NCBI GenBank assembly: GCA_030149205.1
Contig: JASBSB010000006.1
Location: 558,001 to 622,000, forward strand
DNA length: 64,000 nucleotides
Source of the DNA: Candidatus Heimdallarchaeota archaeon
GTDB lineage: Archaea; Asgardarchaeota; Heimdallarchaeia; Heimdallarchaeales; Kariarchaeaceae
Direction: 5' to 3'
Each line of letters opens with the position of its first letter. Positions within the stretch are counted from its first letter, which is position 1. The notes under the pieces were generated by a model. It did not search any database, was not told where the DNA came from, and worked only from the letters and a program-made list of their open reading frames with translations. The translations under genes were made by a program, and so were the position numbers. This document shows, in pieces, positions 46,405 through 55,560 of the stretch.

Positions 46405-46953
46405 TCATTTACTTGGTAGGGTCTCAAACCCTTGATTCTTTTGAATAGACGGTAGATAGGGTGAAATTGGGAAAAGTAATAGTGTATAAGGAAGAAATTC
46501 AATTCCACTGATTGCAGAAATCGTGTCAAACAAGTCAAAAATTACAGCAATCTTAAGTAACAGGATCCCCCAAGCCAGATTATCACCAGAAAATATCTCA
46601 TTCCAATCATCAAGTGTGGGTACAGAGTTGATGATAAAGACACCATACAACGCCCACCCTGCGTATTTCAACAAAGAGAGACTGGGAAGAGAGATTATCC
46701 AACTTTGAAGATACACGTTAAGCATCAAAAATAACAGAAAGGGGGCAATAAGTCTCGAGCTGATGAAAACCTCTGAATTTGTTCTAGGGTAAATCTCCTC
46801 AATAAGATGGGAAATGGAAGTTCTTAATGTAAGCCCAAATTTCATAAAAGGGTCAATGAACGTTTTTGGTAAGAGTGGCACCAATGCATAAAGAAGTACA
46901 CTTCCAATAATCACATGGATTAGATATATTTGTAAGAAATTTGAGAAAGTCAT
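46405..46953 (-). CDS. Membrane protein, locus member (182 residues)
   Basis: Not recognised. About four TM segments at roughly 5-25, 65-90, 95-112 and 125-160, with short loops. Motifs such as LYALVPLLPKTFIDPFMKFG and PTLDDWNEIFSG suggest a conserved fold but no catalytic site. Its ATG overlaps the stop of the 117-residue gene by 4 nt, and 41 bp separate it from the helicase start. It may form a membrane complex with that neighbour. Confidence 0.5.
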   Translation of the reverse strand: MTFSNFLQIYLIHVIIGSVLLYALVPLLPKTFIDPFMKFGLTLRTSISHLIEEIYPRTNSEVFISSRLIAPFLLFLMLNVYLQSWIISLPSLSLLKYAGWALYGVFIINSVPTLDDWNEIFSGDNLAWGILLLKIAVIFDLFDTISAISGIEFLPYTLLLFPISPYLPSIQKNQGFETLPSK

Positions 46954-47303
46954 TGTTTAATTACCTTTATACCCTCATCATCAAGGATGATTTCAAATGA
47001 ACTGTTTTCCTCTTCTAACAGATAAACAGATGATTCTATTGGCATTTGTAAAAGAGAATATTTGGTATCCGATATCTCCATGGTAAATTCTTCAGACCCC
47101 GAACGTATATATTTCAAGCCAATGTAAATTAATTCTACTGATGCAATAGAAATCACAACCGGAATCAGGGGAAGTGAGATTACAAACCTTAAAAGTACAT
47201 AAGCTATTAAATCTCTTAAAACAAAATTGTTTAATAAAATCTTTTTCCAATTCCTCAGGAGATTCTCAGTGTCTAAAGTCATCCAAGGTTGAATAAAGTT
47301 CAT
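46950..47303 (-). CDS. Small membrane protein, locus member (117 residues)
   Basis: Not recognised. One hydrophobic region, possibly one or two TM segments (about residues 33-65, RDLIAYVLLRFVISLPLIPV), then a soluble beta-rich tail ending EEENSSFEIILDDEGIKVIK. It overlaps the 182-residue gene by 4 nt and starts 36 bp after the 1105-residue gene's stop, so it is clearly inside the operon. Confidence 0.5.
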   Translation of the reverse strand: MNFIQPWMTLDTENLLRNWKKILLNNFVLRDLIAYVLLRFVISLPLIPVVISIASVELIYIGLKYIRSGSEEFTMEISDTKYSLLQMPIESSVYLLEEENSSFEIILDDEGIKVIKQ

Positions 47304-47339
47304 TACTTGATAATTCCAAAATCAATTTATAAACAAAAA

Positions 47340-50300
47340 TTAGGTTTTTGCCTTTAATACACTCTCAAATTTTGCCAAAAGAAATTCTTTACAGTTCTCT
47401 AATATTTTCCTCTTTTCAAGAGAGGATTCTGCTTTTTGATATTGAGATAGAATTTTGTTATACCCACGTAGTGATAGTTTTTTGACTAGAAACTTGTTGG
47501 AACTCTCAATTAAAACATGGTTAAGAACTGGATTTTTAATCTCAAAATCAACAAGATCAGTTACAATCATGCCACCACGGATTTTCTGATAATCTAGCAT
47601 CCTCTGATGTAATAATGAAATATAAAACTCTGAATCTGGTAACACAGAGGTTTCATCTAGATTCAGTATCTTCATTACTTGATCATAATCCGACTTCTGC
47701 TTTCTAAATGATTTTTCAGAAAGTTTCCAATAACTGAGAATAAACCTAACACTGTCCTGTATCATTTTTGAAGGGGTTCCGCTCCTGTTTAAAATTTCTA
47801 AAATAGAATTGTTCTCGGAGTCATTAAATTTGAATCCAATATTTGGGGGATAGAGAGAGCTTTGAATAGAGATTCCTTGAGAGAGTAGTATATATCTCCC
47901 TAAAGGTTTAAGTTTCATTAGTAAACCTTTGGACTTTTTGTTTATTCGGAGTGACCTCAATTCCTTTATCTCTTTAAGTAAGACTCGATCCTCAATTTCT
48001 AACTCTGAAGCTTCAATCTTTAAGAATTGTCTTAGACTAAGCTTAGAGTATTCATGCCTCCAATTAATGAAATATCTCAGAGCAAAACGATCCAATAGAT
48101 CCAATAATACCTTCTCATCTACTTGTTGAGATTCATCAATCAATAATGTGGGTAAAGCTCGAAAATCGATTTTGATAAAGGGTATCAAAGGTGTTTCAAG
48201 AGTCATTTTAAATTCCGAATTCGGAGAATGATTGTCCTGTTCAAATTTTGCACTAATCACAGAGTCTGATGATTTTAAATCACCTGTTGTCTCATTTTCT
48301 CTAATTTTTGGTTCAAGGACTATTTGATCCTCATTGACAGGCTGGTTGCTTGAACTAATATCTTGAATTTCAGTTGATTGTTCGATATATCGATGAAAGA
48401 ATATAGCTACTTTGGATTGCAGCTCTAATAAGATAAATCTGAGGAATTTTGATGCATCATCTAATATTGTATTTTTGTTCCAACAAATTATGAATGAAAG
48501 AAGAGAACTATCTAGATCATCTTCAGATTGAAGTTGATATTTTAGAGATAACAAGGATTTCACATAAAAGTAAGTGATATTTAGTTCTACAGGAATCAGG
48601 CCTTTATTTGACAGGTCTATGATTAATTCCTCAGAACTCAAAAATTTGTTCAGATCAACTCTATAAGACCTTATGTTGCCTAAGATCATATCAATATATT
48701 CCCTACCTTGATTTGTTACTATCAACTCCTCTGTAACGTCAGTATAACCTTTTCTAATTTTTTCCACTAATCCTCGAGAGATGAGTCTGTTAAGAGCATG
48801 TTCATCACCTTTTTCATTCAGAACCAGCGATAATGGAGTACTTTTGCCCATCTCTTCAATTTTTGAAATTGCTGAACCAAGAAAAGTTTTCTTTGGTACA
48901 AGTTCTCTTAGCAGTTGCAACTCAATTTTAGTTGCTTCGTATTCTTCTAACAATCGAGAATATGTTATTTTGATACTATTATCTCCCTTAAGCTCAGATT
49001 CTATAAACAGAAGAATTTCATGGTTCTCAGTTGTAATTGGTTGTTCATCAACCTCATGCAATTCATCTAGTAACAATTCATCATCTTGGTTTGTAATTTG
49101 CTTCAAGGGTTTAGAGTGATTGAAAGACACTATCTGAAACTTATCAGACAAAGGTGATTTGTAATAATATCCAGAGTACATTCTTTTGAATTGATTTATG
49201 AACCATTGATTCTGGGGATAACTGAGAAGTTTAGGTTCTAAAACCAATAAAGGAAGATTAATGGGATGCAGGCGTGGGTTAACCGCACGAATTATAAACC
49301 TGGTCTGTGGGCTCAAATTTTTAACTAGCTGGAATGTCTCCCTATTTATCAATAGATTGGATATCAAGGGGTCTTCAATTATTAGGGTATCAAAGAGTAT
49401 TCCCTTGACTTTTGCAAAAATGATGAATGTATAAAGTTGAAATAATGACTGAATAGGAGATTTATGGCTAAATTTTAGTAGAGGGAACCTAAATATTTCT
49501 GTTTCATATGAGGAATCTGAGTCAGGAGGGTTTAGAAATGTATAATTTTCAAAGTGTGAAAACGTTATCAAAATTTTATTCATCTCTTCATCATATCCTG
49601 AAAAGCCATTAAACTGTGTTTTATCCTCGAGTAATGAATCAAACCTTAATTTTGATAGGTTTGAAACGGAAAGAGTAGATGATTTAGCAGATTCAATAAG
49701 TAAAAGCAAATTTTCAGTCAGGTTATCCACATCAACTAACACTTCTAAGAACTTGCCAAATAAGGTGAGATCAAACCCTGCAGGTAATTTTTCCAATAGT
49801 TTAAAATAATCAGTCTTTAATAACTTAAAGTCAATTTCTTTAAATGGTAACTCGTTAGTTCCAACATATAAGACTCTCCCTGCATATCCAGAGAGGAACC
49901 TTTGGCACCACTCATCAAACTGCTCCTTCATGGCCAATGCAACCAAAGATTCTCCCTCAACTAAGGTATATTCTACCCCAGCAAGATTACAAACAAATGG
50001 TTCCATAAGAGGATCTGTAAGTGGTTTCAATCCACGGATGTCCAACATTTCTGAAAAATCTGCTGGAGGGAAATCGAAGAGTTTTCTAATTAAATCACTT
50101 AAATACCCAGGCTCTTCTGCTTCAATAAAACCAAATTTGTTGTCTAGGTAGAATGTTTTTGGGTTAATTGAAAGCATATCATCAGTACTTCTGTCGAGAT
50201 TTGGATTTAATGAAAAGTGTGATGACCTGATTTTTGCTTTATACAAACCTTTGACTGCTAAATCTTGAATGGGAATCTCATCGGTTTTAGGATGTACCTG

Positions 50301-50654
50301 ATGGTAGACTGCTACAAAGGCAAGCCTATGATTGTAACGAATGATCCGCAATTTCCAATTGTTCTCTTGTAAATATTTTAGAAGTTCAAAGAAAGAGTTG
50401 CTTTCTACCTCTTTGAATTTATCTGAAATCTTGGAATTAATGATTGTCAACTTCTCATCTTTTGTTTTCAGATTTCTTAGTTGTGGAATCTGATCCAATT
50501 TCTCTTTTTCATCTAATGTTTGATATGATATGCTAAAATTTGGTGGTTTAACAAGGTAAAATGAATAAACCATAGAATTATTATTTAAATCAATTTTCAG
50601 GTGATTTTTTCTAATCTTAGAAAAATTGGTTTCATAAGCTTGATAAGATTGCAT
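47340..50654 (-). CDS. 1104-residue unknown protein with HerA-like features, locus member
   Basis: Not recognised. An N-terminal ~250 residues resemble the beta-barrel/insertion region of VirB4/HerA proteins. Around residues 410-470 the sequence FRFPLLKFSHKSPIQSLFQL, GILFDTLIIEDPLISNLLIN and SPQTRFIIRAVNPRLHP looks like Walker B and sensor strands, but no GxxxxGK[ST] P-loop is visible. A winged-helix-like block follows (LSLVLNEKGDEHALNRLISR, GLVEKIRKGYTDVTEELIVT), then a charged linker and a helical C-terminal domain. It may be a scaffold paired with the similar-length protein at 38497-41811. ATG 50654 follows a GTG at 50657. Confidence 0.5.
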   Translation of the reverse strand: MQSYQAYETNFSKIRKNHLKIDLNNNSMVYSFYLVKPPNFSISYQTLDEKEKLDQIPQLRNLKTKDEKLTIINSKISDKFKEVESNSFFELLKYLQENNWKLRIIRYNHRLAFVAVYHQVHPKTDEIPIQDLAVKGLYKAKIRSSHFSLNPNLDRSTDDMLSINPKTFYLDNKFGFIEAEEPGYLSDLIRKLFDFPPADFSEMLDIRGLKPLTDPLMEPFVCNLAGVEYTLVEGESLVALAMKEQFDEWCQRFLSGYAGRVLYVGTNELPFKEIDFKLLKTDYFKLLEKLPAGFDLTLFGKFLEVLVDVDNLTENLLLLIESAKSSTLSVSNLSKLRFDSLLEDKTQFNGFSGYDEEMNKILITFSHFENYTFLNPPDSDSSYETEIFRFPLLKFSHKSPIQSLFQLYTFIIFAKVKGILFDTLIIEDPLISNLLINRETFQLVKNLSPQTRFIIRAVNPRLHPINLPLLVLEPKLLSYPQNQWFINQFKRMYSGYYYKSPLSDKFQIVSFNHSKPLKQITNQDDELLLDELHEVDEQPITTENHEILLFIESELKGDNSIKITYSRLLEEYEATKIELQLLRELVPKKTFLGSAISKIEEMGKSTPLSLVLNEKGDEHALNRLISRGLVEKIRKGYTDVTEELIVTNQGREYIDMILGNIRSYRVDLNKFLSSEELIIDLSNKGLIPVELNITYFYVKSLLSLKYQLQSEDDLDSSLLSFIICWNKNTILDDASKFLRFILLELQSKVAIFFHRYIEQSTEIQDISSSNQPVNEDQIVLEPKIRENETTGDLKSSDSVISAKFEQDNHSPNSEFKMTLETPLIPFIKIDFRALPTLLIDESQQVDEKVLLDLLDRFALRYFINWRHEYSKLSLRQFLKIEASELEIEDRVLLKEIKELRSLRINKKSKGLLMKLKPLGRYILLSQGISIQSSLYPPNIGFKFNDSENNSILEILNRSGTPSKMIQDSVRFILSYWKLSEKSFRKQKSDYDQVMKILNLDETSVLPDSEFYISLLHQRMLDYQKIRGGMIVTDLVDFEIKNPVLNHVLIESSNKFLVKKLSLRGYNKILSQYQKAESSLEKRKILENCKEFLLAKFESVLKAKT

Positions 50655-50693
50655 CACATTTGTAAGAATTGAGTTATTTATTTAAGTGAGGGA

Positions 50694-51776
50694 TTATCTC
50701 TTTCTAGGTGCTTGAATTACACTTGATTGCTTAATACGATTTCTTGAAATTTTGAAGTAGGTTCCCCAGGTTAAAATTAAAATTAATATCCCAATAATAG
50801 GGGTACCACTTCCGTTGCTAGAGTATATAAAGTTTAAAGGGTTGAATCCCCACCCAGACCCAGTTTGATTGGTTTTTAATACTGGAAAAGAGAGATCAAT
50901 AGAGGTGAAACTTATATTTACTGCAGGACCAAACAAGAGAATCATTAGGTTGTTTTGTTCTTTAAGCTTCACATTTTCAAGGTTAAAAGTTAGAGAACCC
51001 GTTTTTCTATCAACGACATTTTGGGATTGTATTTCATTCAACGATATTTTAAGGGTTGATTTATCCAATAACCCCTGTGATCCAACCATAGTAACCTGAG
51101 TATGAATTGATACTTTTGCGATTTTCTGAATTGCTGTTACTGGGAGCATCCAATTGATTTCTTGAGAAGTCTCTGTAAAATAGATTGATTTCCCAAAAGT
51201 TACAGTGAAAAACGGGATATATTCCAGCTGTAATCTTGTTTGGGTTAAATCAACTGGGAGCTGCCCAGGAAGAAAGTAGGTGCCTGTTTTAATTGTAATA
51301 CTGATATTAAGGTTAGAGCCCCCAATACCACCTCTTGTAAATTTGGCTTTCATACTGACAGGGATCTGACCTTTATGTTCACTGAAAGAAGAAAATAGAA
51401 ATTTGTTTTGGAAATACAGCTGATTTTGTACAATGCTTGAATGCGGTATAGGTTGTACTTTCAATCGAACTTCGCTCCCAGTCAGAGTAAACACACGAAA
51501 GCTATTGAAAAGGGGTTCAATCTGTCCAAAATACAATTCCAAAATTCCAGTTTGATTACTTTTGATGGTTATATCGTAACTTAATATATCCTTGTACTCT
51601 ACTGAGGTGTTCAAAATAAACCTCTCAAACACTAAGTTAGGACTCAAAACTGACTGATGAAAAACCTCCGTTTTTTTTGTGATGAAACTTATCTTTGAGT
51701 TCTGTTCGGAGTGAACAAAACTTGTACTCATAACGAGAAGAAGAACTAGAAGTCCACAGAATAATAAAGATCTCAA
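50694..51776 (-). CDS. Secreted, C-terminally anchored surface protein, locus member
   Basis: A 360-residue protein starting at TTG. Signal peptide MRSLLFCGLLVLLLVMSTS ends near VHSEQ. The ectodomain is beta-rich with many N-x-S/T sites (ILNTSVEYKD, LNISITIKTG). A C-terminal TM segment (TPIIGILILILTWGTYF) is followed by a basic tail. The fold is not recognised. Its start overlaps the stop of the 37-residue gene, and 36 bp separate it from the 1105-residue gene. It probably exposes an extracellular subunit of the apparatus. Confidence 0.75.
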   Translation of the reverse strand: MRSLLFCGLLVLLLVMSTSFVHSEQNSKISFITKKTEVFHQSVLSPNLVFERFILNTSVEYKDILSYDITIKSNQTGILELYFGQIEPLFNSFRVFTLTGSEVRLKVQPIPHSSIVQNQLYFQNKFLFSSFSEHKGQIPVSMKAKFTRGGIGGSNLNISITIKTGTYFLPGQLPVDLTQTRLQLEYIPFFTVTFGKSIYFTETSQEINWMLPVTAIQKIAKVSIHTQVTMVGSQGLLDKSTLKISLNEIQSQNVVDRKTGSLTFNLENVKLKEQNNLMILLFGPAVNISFTSIDLSFPVLKTNQTGSGWGFNPLNFIYSSNGSGTPIIGILILILTWGTYFKISRNRIKQSSVIQAPRKR

Positions 51777-51886
51777 TATACCACCTTCTTCGAAACAAAG
51801 TTAACCAGATACCCCAAGCTAACTGGAATTCCAATCTGAAGGATTATCCGGAGACTCAGTTTCACTTTTTCCATTCTGTCCTCCAT
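51773..51886 (-). CDS. 37-residue single-TM peptide, locus member
   Basis: ATG 51886 is 3 bp after the 563-residue gene's stop codon, and the TGA overlaps the TTG start of the secreted-protein gene. It encodes EDRMEKVKLSLRIILQIGIP, then VSLGYLVNFVSKKVVY: a basic N-terminus, a probable single membrane segment and a basic tail. Tight coupling on both sides is the main evidence that it is translated. Confidence 0.55.
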   Translation of the reverse strand: MEDRMEKVKLSLRIILQIGIPVSLGYLVNFVSKKVVY

Positions 51887-51889
51887 GTT

Positions 51890-53581
51890 CTACATCACCC
51901 TGTTTAAATGATTAATCAATACATCAGGAACCCAGGAGAGCATTTGCCATCCATACATTTTAGGTGATGTTTGAAATGAGAATACAGAGTTTTGAAATTC
52001 TTTTTGAAAAGTTACCGTCCAGGGAAGACTAAGATTTTGATTTAATTCCTCTAATAAATCAATTATGAAGTGTTCTGTTAACAGATGAAATCTTTTGTCT
52101 GTGTCTAAGAGATCAACTTTACTAGTTTCTCTTGTAATTTCTTGTAAAGTATCAATTTTCTTTTGGTTTAGCTTTTGAAAATCAAGAAAATAAAGCCCAG
52201 GTAACCTGTAGATTGTTATGATTTCATGTTTGTTTGAAAGAAATCGTGTAAACTCCAATAACTCCTTCATCCTTTGGAGAGAAGTTGAGGTATATTCCCC
52301 AAAATACTTGTTTGAGAGCCTGAATTTCAAATTTTTAGTGCGATCTTCCACCAGCTCTCTAACTTTGCGCTCCAATCGAAGAGTTTCATCTATCTTCCGT
52401 TCCTCAAATTTTTCAATAAGATGCTTTTTGTAGGCTCTTATATCTTCAGGATCTGTGTCTGGCTCAATAAAATCCTCTAAGTTTAATCTGATAAATTCGT
52501 TTAATTTTGAAGAGGAATATTTTACCTTAATTTCCTCACTGAATTTTTCCAGTAGATATTCATAGTATTCTTCTTCATCACGAAAAGTGGAGTCAAAACT
52601 AAGATACTCAGATTTAATTAAGTCGAATAATTGAGGAATTACGACCACAGAGGACTTGGGAAGAATAGGGTATAATGATTGAACCATAGCTTGAAATTCA
52701 TAGATTGAAAGATCTTGTGTGAATTCAATAAATTGAATATCAAGGTTTCCAATGATATTTTCTGGTGATTCTATCCCTAATTGTCCACATTTTTGGACAA
52801 AAATTTCCTCAGACTCCAACCAATAAATTTTGGGTAATTTCCCAATGTCATCCTTCAGACCAGCCTTGTTTATTTGATACAACGAACTCAAAATTGAGAT
52901 ATTTACATACTCATCTCCAAGGAAAATTTGATTGTATCTTAAGGTGTCAGAGTTAATCTGCCCTGAGAGTTTAAATGAGATAAAGCCCTCCCTCAATCTA
53001 CTCACAAGCTCAGATTTGTGCGAACTTGGATCAAAAATTATCTTTCCACCATCTTTATCCCAAGAAACAACATAGAAACTATCATTTACCCAAAGGAATG
53101 ATACTCTCCATGATCGCTTTCCAGTGATTGAAGAAACAAATTCTTTCAAGAGATCCTGTCCTTGTTCAATGATAACCAGATCTGAATCCCCTCCCACGGT
53201 CAAGTTATTTTGACCAATATACATAGGATTGTTCCCGAAGGGTTTGTAGATAAAAGTCATGCTGGCCTCTGAAGGAATTTCATTTGGAACAAGGGAAATT
53301 GAAAATGAGGATCTGTTTGACCAACCAGGTTTCAAAAGCTCAATAATATCCTTTCCAAAAAAATTTTTCAAAGTCCCTTCAGTAGGTGAGTCAGGAGTAA
53401 ATCTGGCTTCTCGATTTTGGAGGATGTAGGCTGACAAATAGAGATATGAAACCGTTAAATTTGGAGAGTTTGAGTAATACAATATCTTCTGATTGTCATT
53501 AAGCACTTTTGCAATTTGCTCTGGGATAATATTCTGGACACTCACTGATCTCGAATGGAGGGAAGAGTAGGTGGTTGTCAT
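51890..53581 (-). CDS. 563-residue unknown soluble protein, locus member
   Basis: Not recognised. The N-terminal half is beta-rich (SFSISLVPNEIPSEASMTFI, SWRVSFLWVNDSFYVVSWDK). Residues about 330-430 form long charged helices, probably coiled coil (HLIEKFEERKIDETLRLERK, VRELVEDRTKNLKF). The C-terminus is hydrophobic-helical. No signal peptide, TM segment or NTPase motif. Its ATG overlaps the upstream gene's stop as ATGA, and it runs directly into the 37-residue peptide gene. Confidence 0.5.
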   Translation of the reverse strand: MTTTYSSLHSRSVSVQNIIPEQIAKVLNDNQKILYYSNSPNLTVSYLYLSAYILQNREARFTPDSPTEGTLKNFFGKDIIELLKPGWSNRSSFSISLVPNEIPSEASMTFIYKPFGNNPMYIGQNNLTVGGDSDLVIIEQGQDLLKEFVSSITGKRSWRVSFLWVNDSFYVVSWDKDGGKIIFDPSSHKSELVSRLREGFISFKLSGQINSDTLRYNQIFLGDEYVNISILSSLYQINKAGLKDDIGKLPKIYWLESEEIFVQKCGQLGIESPENIIGNLDIQFIEFTQDLSIYEFQAMVQSLYPILPKSSVVVIPQLFDLIKSEYLSFDSTFRDEEEYYEYLLEKFSEEIKVKYSSSKLNEFIRLNLEDFIEPDTDPEDIRAYKKHLIEKFEERKIDETLRLERKVRELVEDRTKNLKFRLSNKYFGEYTSTSLQRMKELLEFTRFLSNKHEIITIYRLPGLYFLDFQKLNQKKIDTLQEITRETSKVDLLDTDKRFHLLTEHFIIDLLEELNQNLSLPWTVTFQKEFQNSVFSFQTSPKMYGWQMLSWVPDVLINHLNRVM

Positions 53582-55173
53582 GTTTTGATACTCCCGCAGT
53601 GTGTGTTAAGTAAAAATTTCCGTACTTTCTGATTGAAGTCTTTACTCATTAAGGAGTGAAGTGTTAGTTTATCATAAAAAATAGGATGAACTTGAAAGTT
53701 AGATTTGGTTATATCATGTATACACTTTGAACAACTTAAATCAAATTTATCTGTAATTTCTGATTGTATTAATTGAGTAGGAAATTTTGTATCAAGTGAA
53801 TCCAAAAGAGTATTGGAGGGAGAATCTAAAGTATAACCAAATTTGTAAACCGATTTCTGATTTATAATTTCAACTTTTAATGCTTTGTTGCTTTGGAAAA
53901 TCAAATCTGAATTGTTATATTTTTCAGATGTTTCCAATTTTACATCACTGATCCTTTTGATAGGTTTTTGTTTTTCAGTTTGTATAAGTTTGATAACCTT
54001 GGATACTTCCTGTGATCTTGAACTCTTCTGAAACCTGTTTGATTCAGAGTCTTTTAGGATTTCTTGCTTGCTCCACCCATCAAATACCACCTCTGGAGAA
54101 CTTTTAGTAAATTTACAAGATTTAATGAAATCTTTGACAGAATCAAATGCCTGTTGTAACCTAACTATTTTCTTGTATACCTGTTGTACTAATCCTTCAC
54201 TAGGGTCTCTATTTAAAACTGCTGCAATAAATTGAATTTTAGAAGGTAACTCATGTCCCAGTAATACCTCTAACAAACCCAGGATTGCAAGCGTTTCAGA
54301 ATTAGCAACATCACCTTTCAATTCAAATCCATACTGTTTCTGTATTGATTGTGTCGCTTTGATTGCATCATTTAATGATATACCTTTAGGGAGCTCAAAC
54401 CTAAGCTTATAGATTATTTCCTTAGCTTTTAATTTGTTAGATCTCTGTTTAAACTTCTTTTTCTTCTGTGGAGTTGAGACAGAAAGAATCCCAAATGACT
54501 CTAACTCATATTTTGTTTTCATTAGACCCTTTGATGTAAGATTCAATGAATTCTTAAGATCAGAATCAATTGAATCAGGGATTTTATATCCATGGCGTTT
54601 CAGGTAACAAGAACAGAGTATATGGTATAGATATGGTGCTATACTATTAACTCTAATTCCATCTGGTTTGGTTTCCAAAAATTCTAAGAACGATTCATGT
54701 AAAGATTGCTTATAATCTTCCGCAACTGTCCTCAGACAGTATGGAATCTTCTTAAGGTTCGCCTCAACTTTCTTTGTCTGTACTATATTTCTAGATGACT
54801 CAGAGTTAGACTCAGCAATTATGATCCTTTTCGCAAATCCTAACCCCCCCAATTTTATCAGAGTTTTGTATTCCTGAGGATTTAATCCAGTTCTTTGCTT
54901 TTCTGGCATAAGCTTTGCTGATGTGGGCTGATTTGCAATATATGTCACATCAAATGAGTATTGTTGTTGATAGAGGGCCTTTTGAGTACCATACATCAAC
55001 TCTATCTCTGCTAATTCTCTTAGATCTTCTAAATACAAATCTTCCAATGTTTTCTCTTTCTTTGGTTCATCTCTCCCTAAATCATAATACTTAGAGATTT
55101 CTTGATAAGATTCCGGTTCTTCTATTGAAAAATCAAATGTATGATTTGATAGTTTTTCTATGCTACTTGCCAT
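53578..55173 (-). CDS. 531-residue protein with possible cyclin-like (TFIIB-like) fold, first gene of locus
   Basis: No firm family. Residues about 160-340 are two helical blocks with the rhythm of cyclin/TFIIB repeats: PYLYHILCSCYLKRHGYKIP, DSIDSDLKNSLNLTSKGLMK, then SETLAILGLLEVLLGHELPS with KIQFIAAVLNRDPSEGLVQQ. A lysine-rich segment lies between them. There is no N-terminal zinc ribbon. The rest is charged and probably disordered. It may be a TFB-like regulator or a structural adaptor. A strong purine-rich ribosome site (GGAGGGGGGAAGGAG) precedes the ATG by about 11 bp, and a perfect palindrome CCATCATGATGG lies at 55199-55210. Confidence 0.5.
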   Translation of the reverse strand: MASSIEKLSNHTFDFSIEEPESYQEISKYYDLGRDEPKKEKTLEDLYLEDLRELAEIELMYGTQKALYQQQYSFDVTYIANQPTSAKLMPEKQRTGLNPQEYKTLIKLGGLGFAKRIIIAESNSESSRNIVQTKKVEANLKKIPYCLRTVAEDYKQSLHESFLEFLETKPDGIRVNSIAPYLYHILCSCYLKRHGYKIPDSIDSDLKNSLNLTSKGLMKTKYELESFGILSVSTPQKKKKFKQRSNKLKAKEIIYKLRFELPKGISLNDAIKATQSIQKQYGFELKGDVANSETLAILGLLEVLLGHELPSKIQFIAAVLNRDPSEGLVQQVYKKIVRLQQAFDSVKDFIKSCKFTKSSPEVVFDGWSKQEILKDSESNRFQKSSRSQEVSKVIKLIQTEKQKPIKRISDVKLETSEKYNNSDLIFQSNKALKVEIINQKSVYKFGYTLDSPSNTLLDSLDTKFPTQLIQSEITDKFDLSCSKCIHDITKSNFQVHPIFYDKLTLHSLMSKDFNQKVRKFLLNTHCGSIKT

Positions 55174-55560
55174 AAATAGTTATTCTCCTTCCCCCCTCCC
55201 ATCATGATGGTAAATCTAAGGAAATTTGTGAAATTTGTGAATAGAAAGTTCAGAAGTTTAAATAGCAATATCTAAAAATAGTCTAGTAACACTGAAATTA
55301 TTAACTTGATAATTTGTCTAAATTTGACGAAAATTTAAAACCAAAAGACTTCCTAAATTTAAATCGATGAAAAAATACTCACTCAAGTCATATACACAAA
55401 AAATTTGTCATTATGCTTTATCAAGAAGAAGTGAAAAAAATTTGTCAATTAATTTGTCCAATTTTCCCAAAATTTAATAGTGAATCTCAAAGTTATTCAA
55501 CTGATTTTTTATGTCGTATTTTAGTAATACCAAAAATAATTTAGAAGCTACACCAATAAA
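55174..55560. promoter_or_regulatory. Intergenic control region of the 13-gene locus with repeated AATTTGTC/G elements
   Basis: AATTTGTC occurs at 55311, 55402, 55439 and 55451, with AATTTGAC at 55321. A tandem pair AAATTTGTG-AAATTTGTG occupies 55222-55239. GTCTAAATTTGAC (55316-55328) is an imperfect palindrome. A perfect 12-bp palindrome is at 55199-55210. Such clustering within 390 bp suggests multiple operator sites for a regulator of the locus, of the upstream RadA paralog, or of both. No gene is seen in this stretch. Confidence 0.5.
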
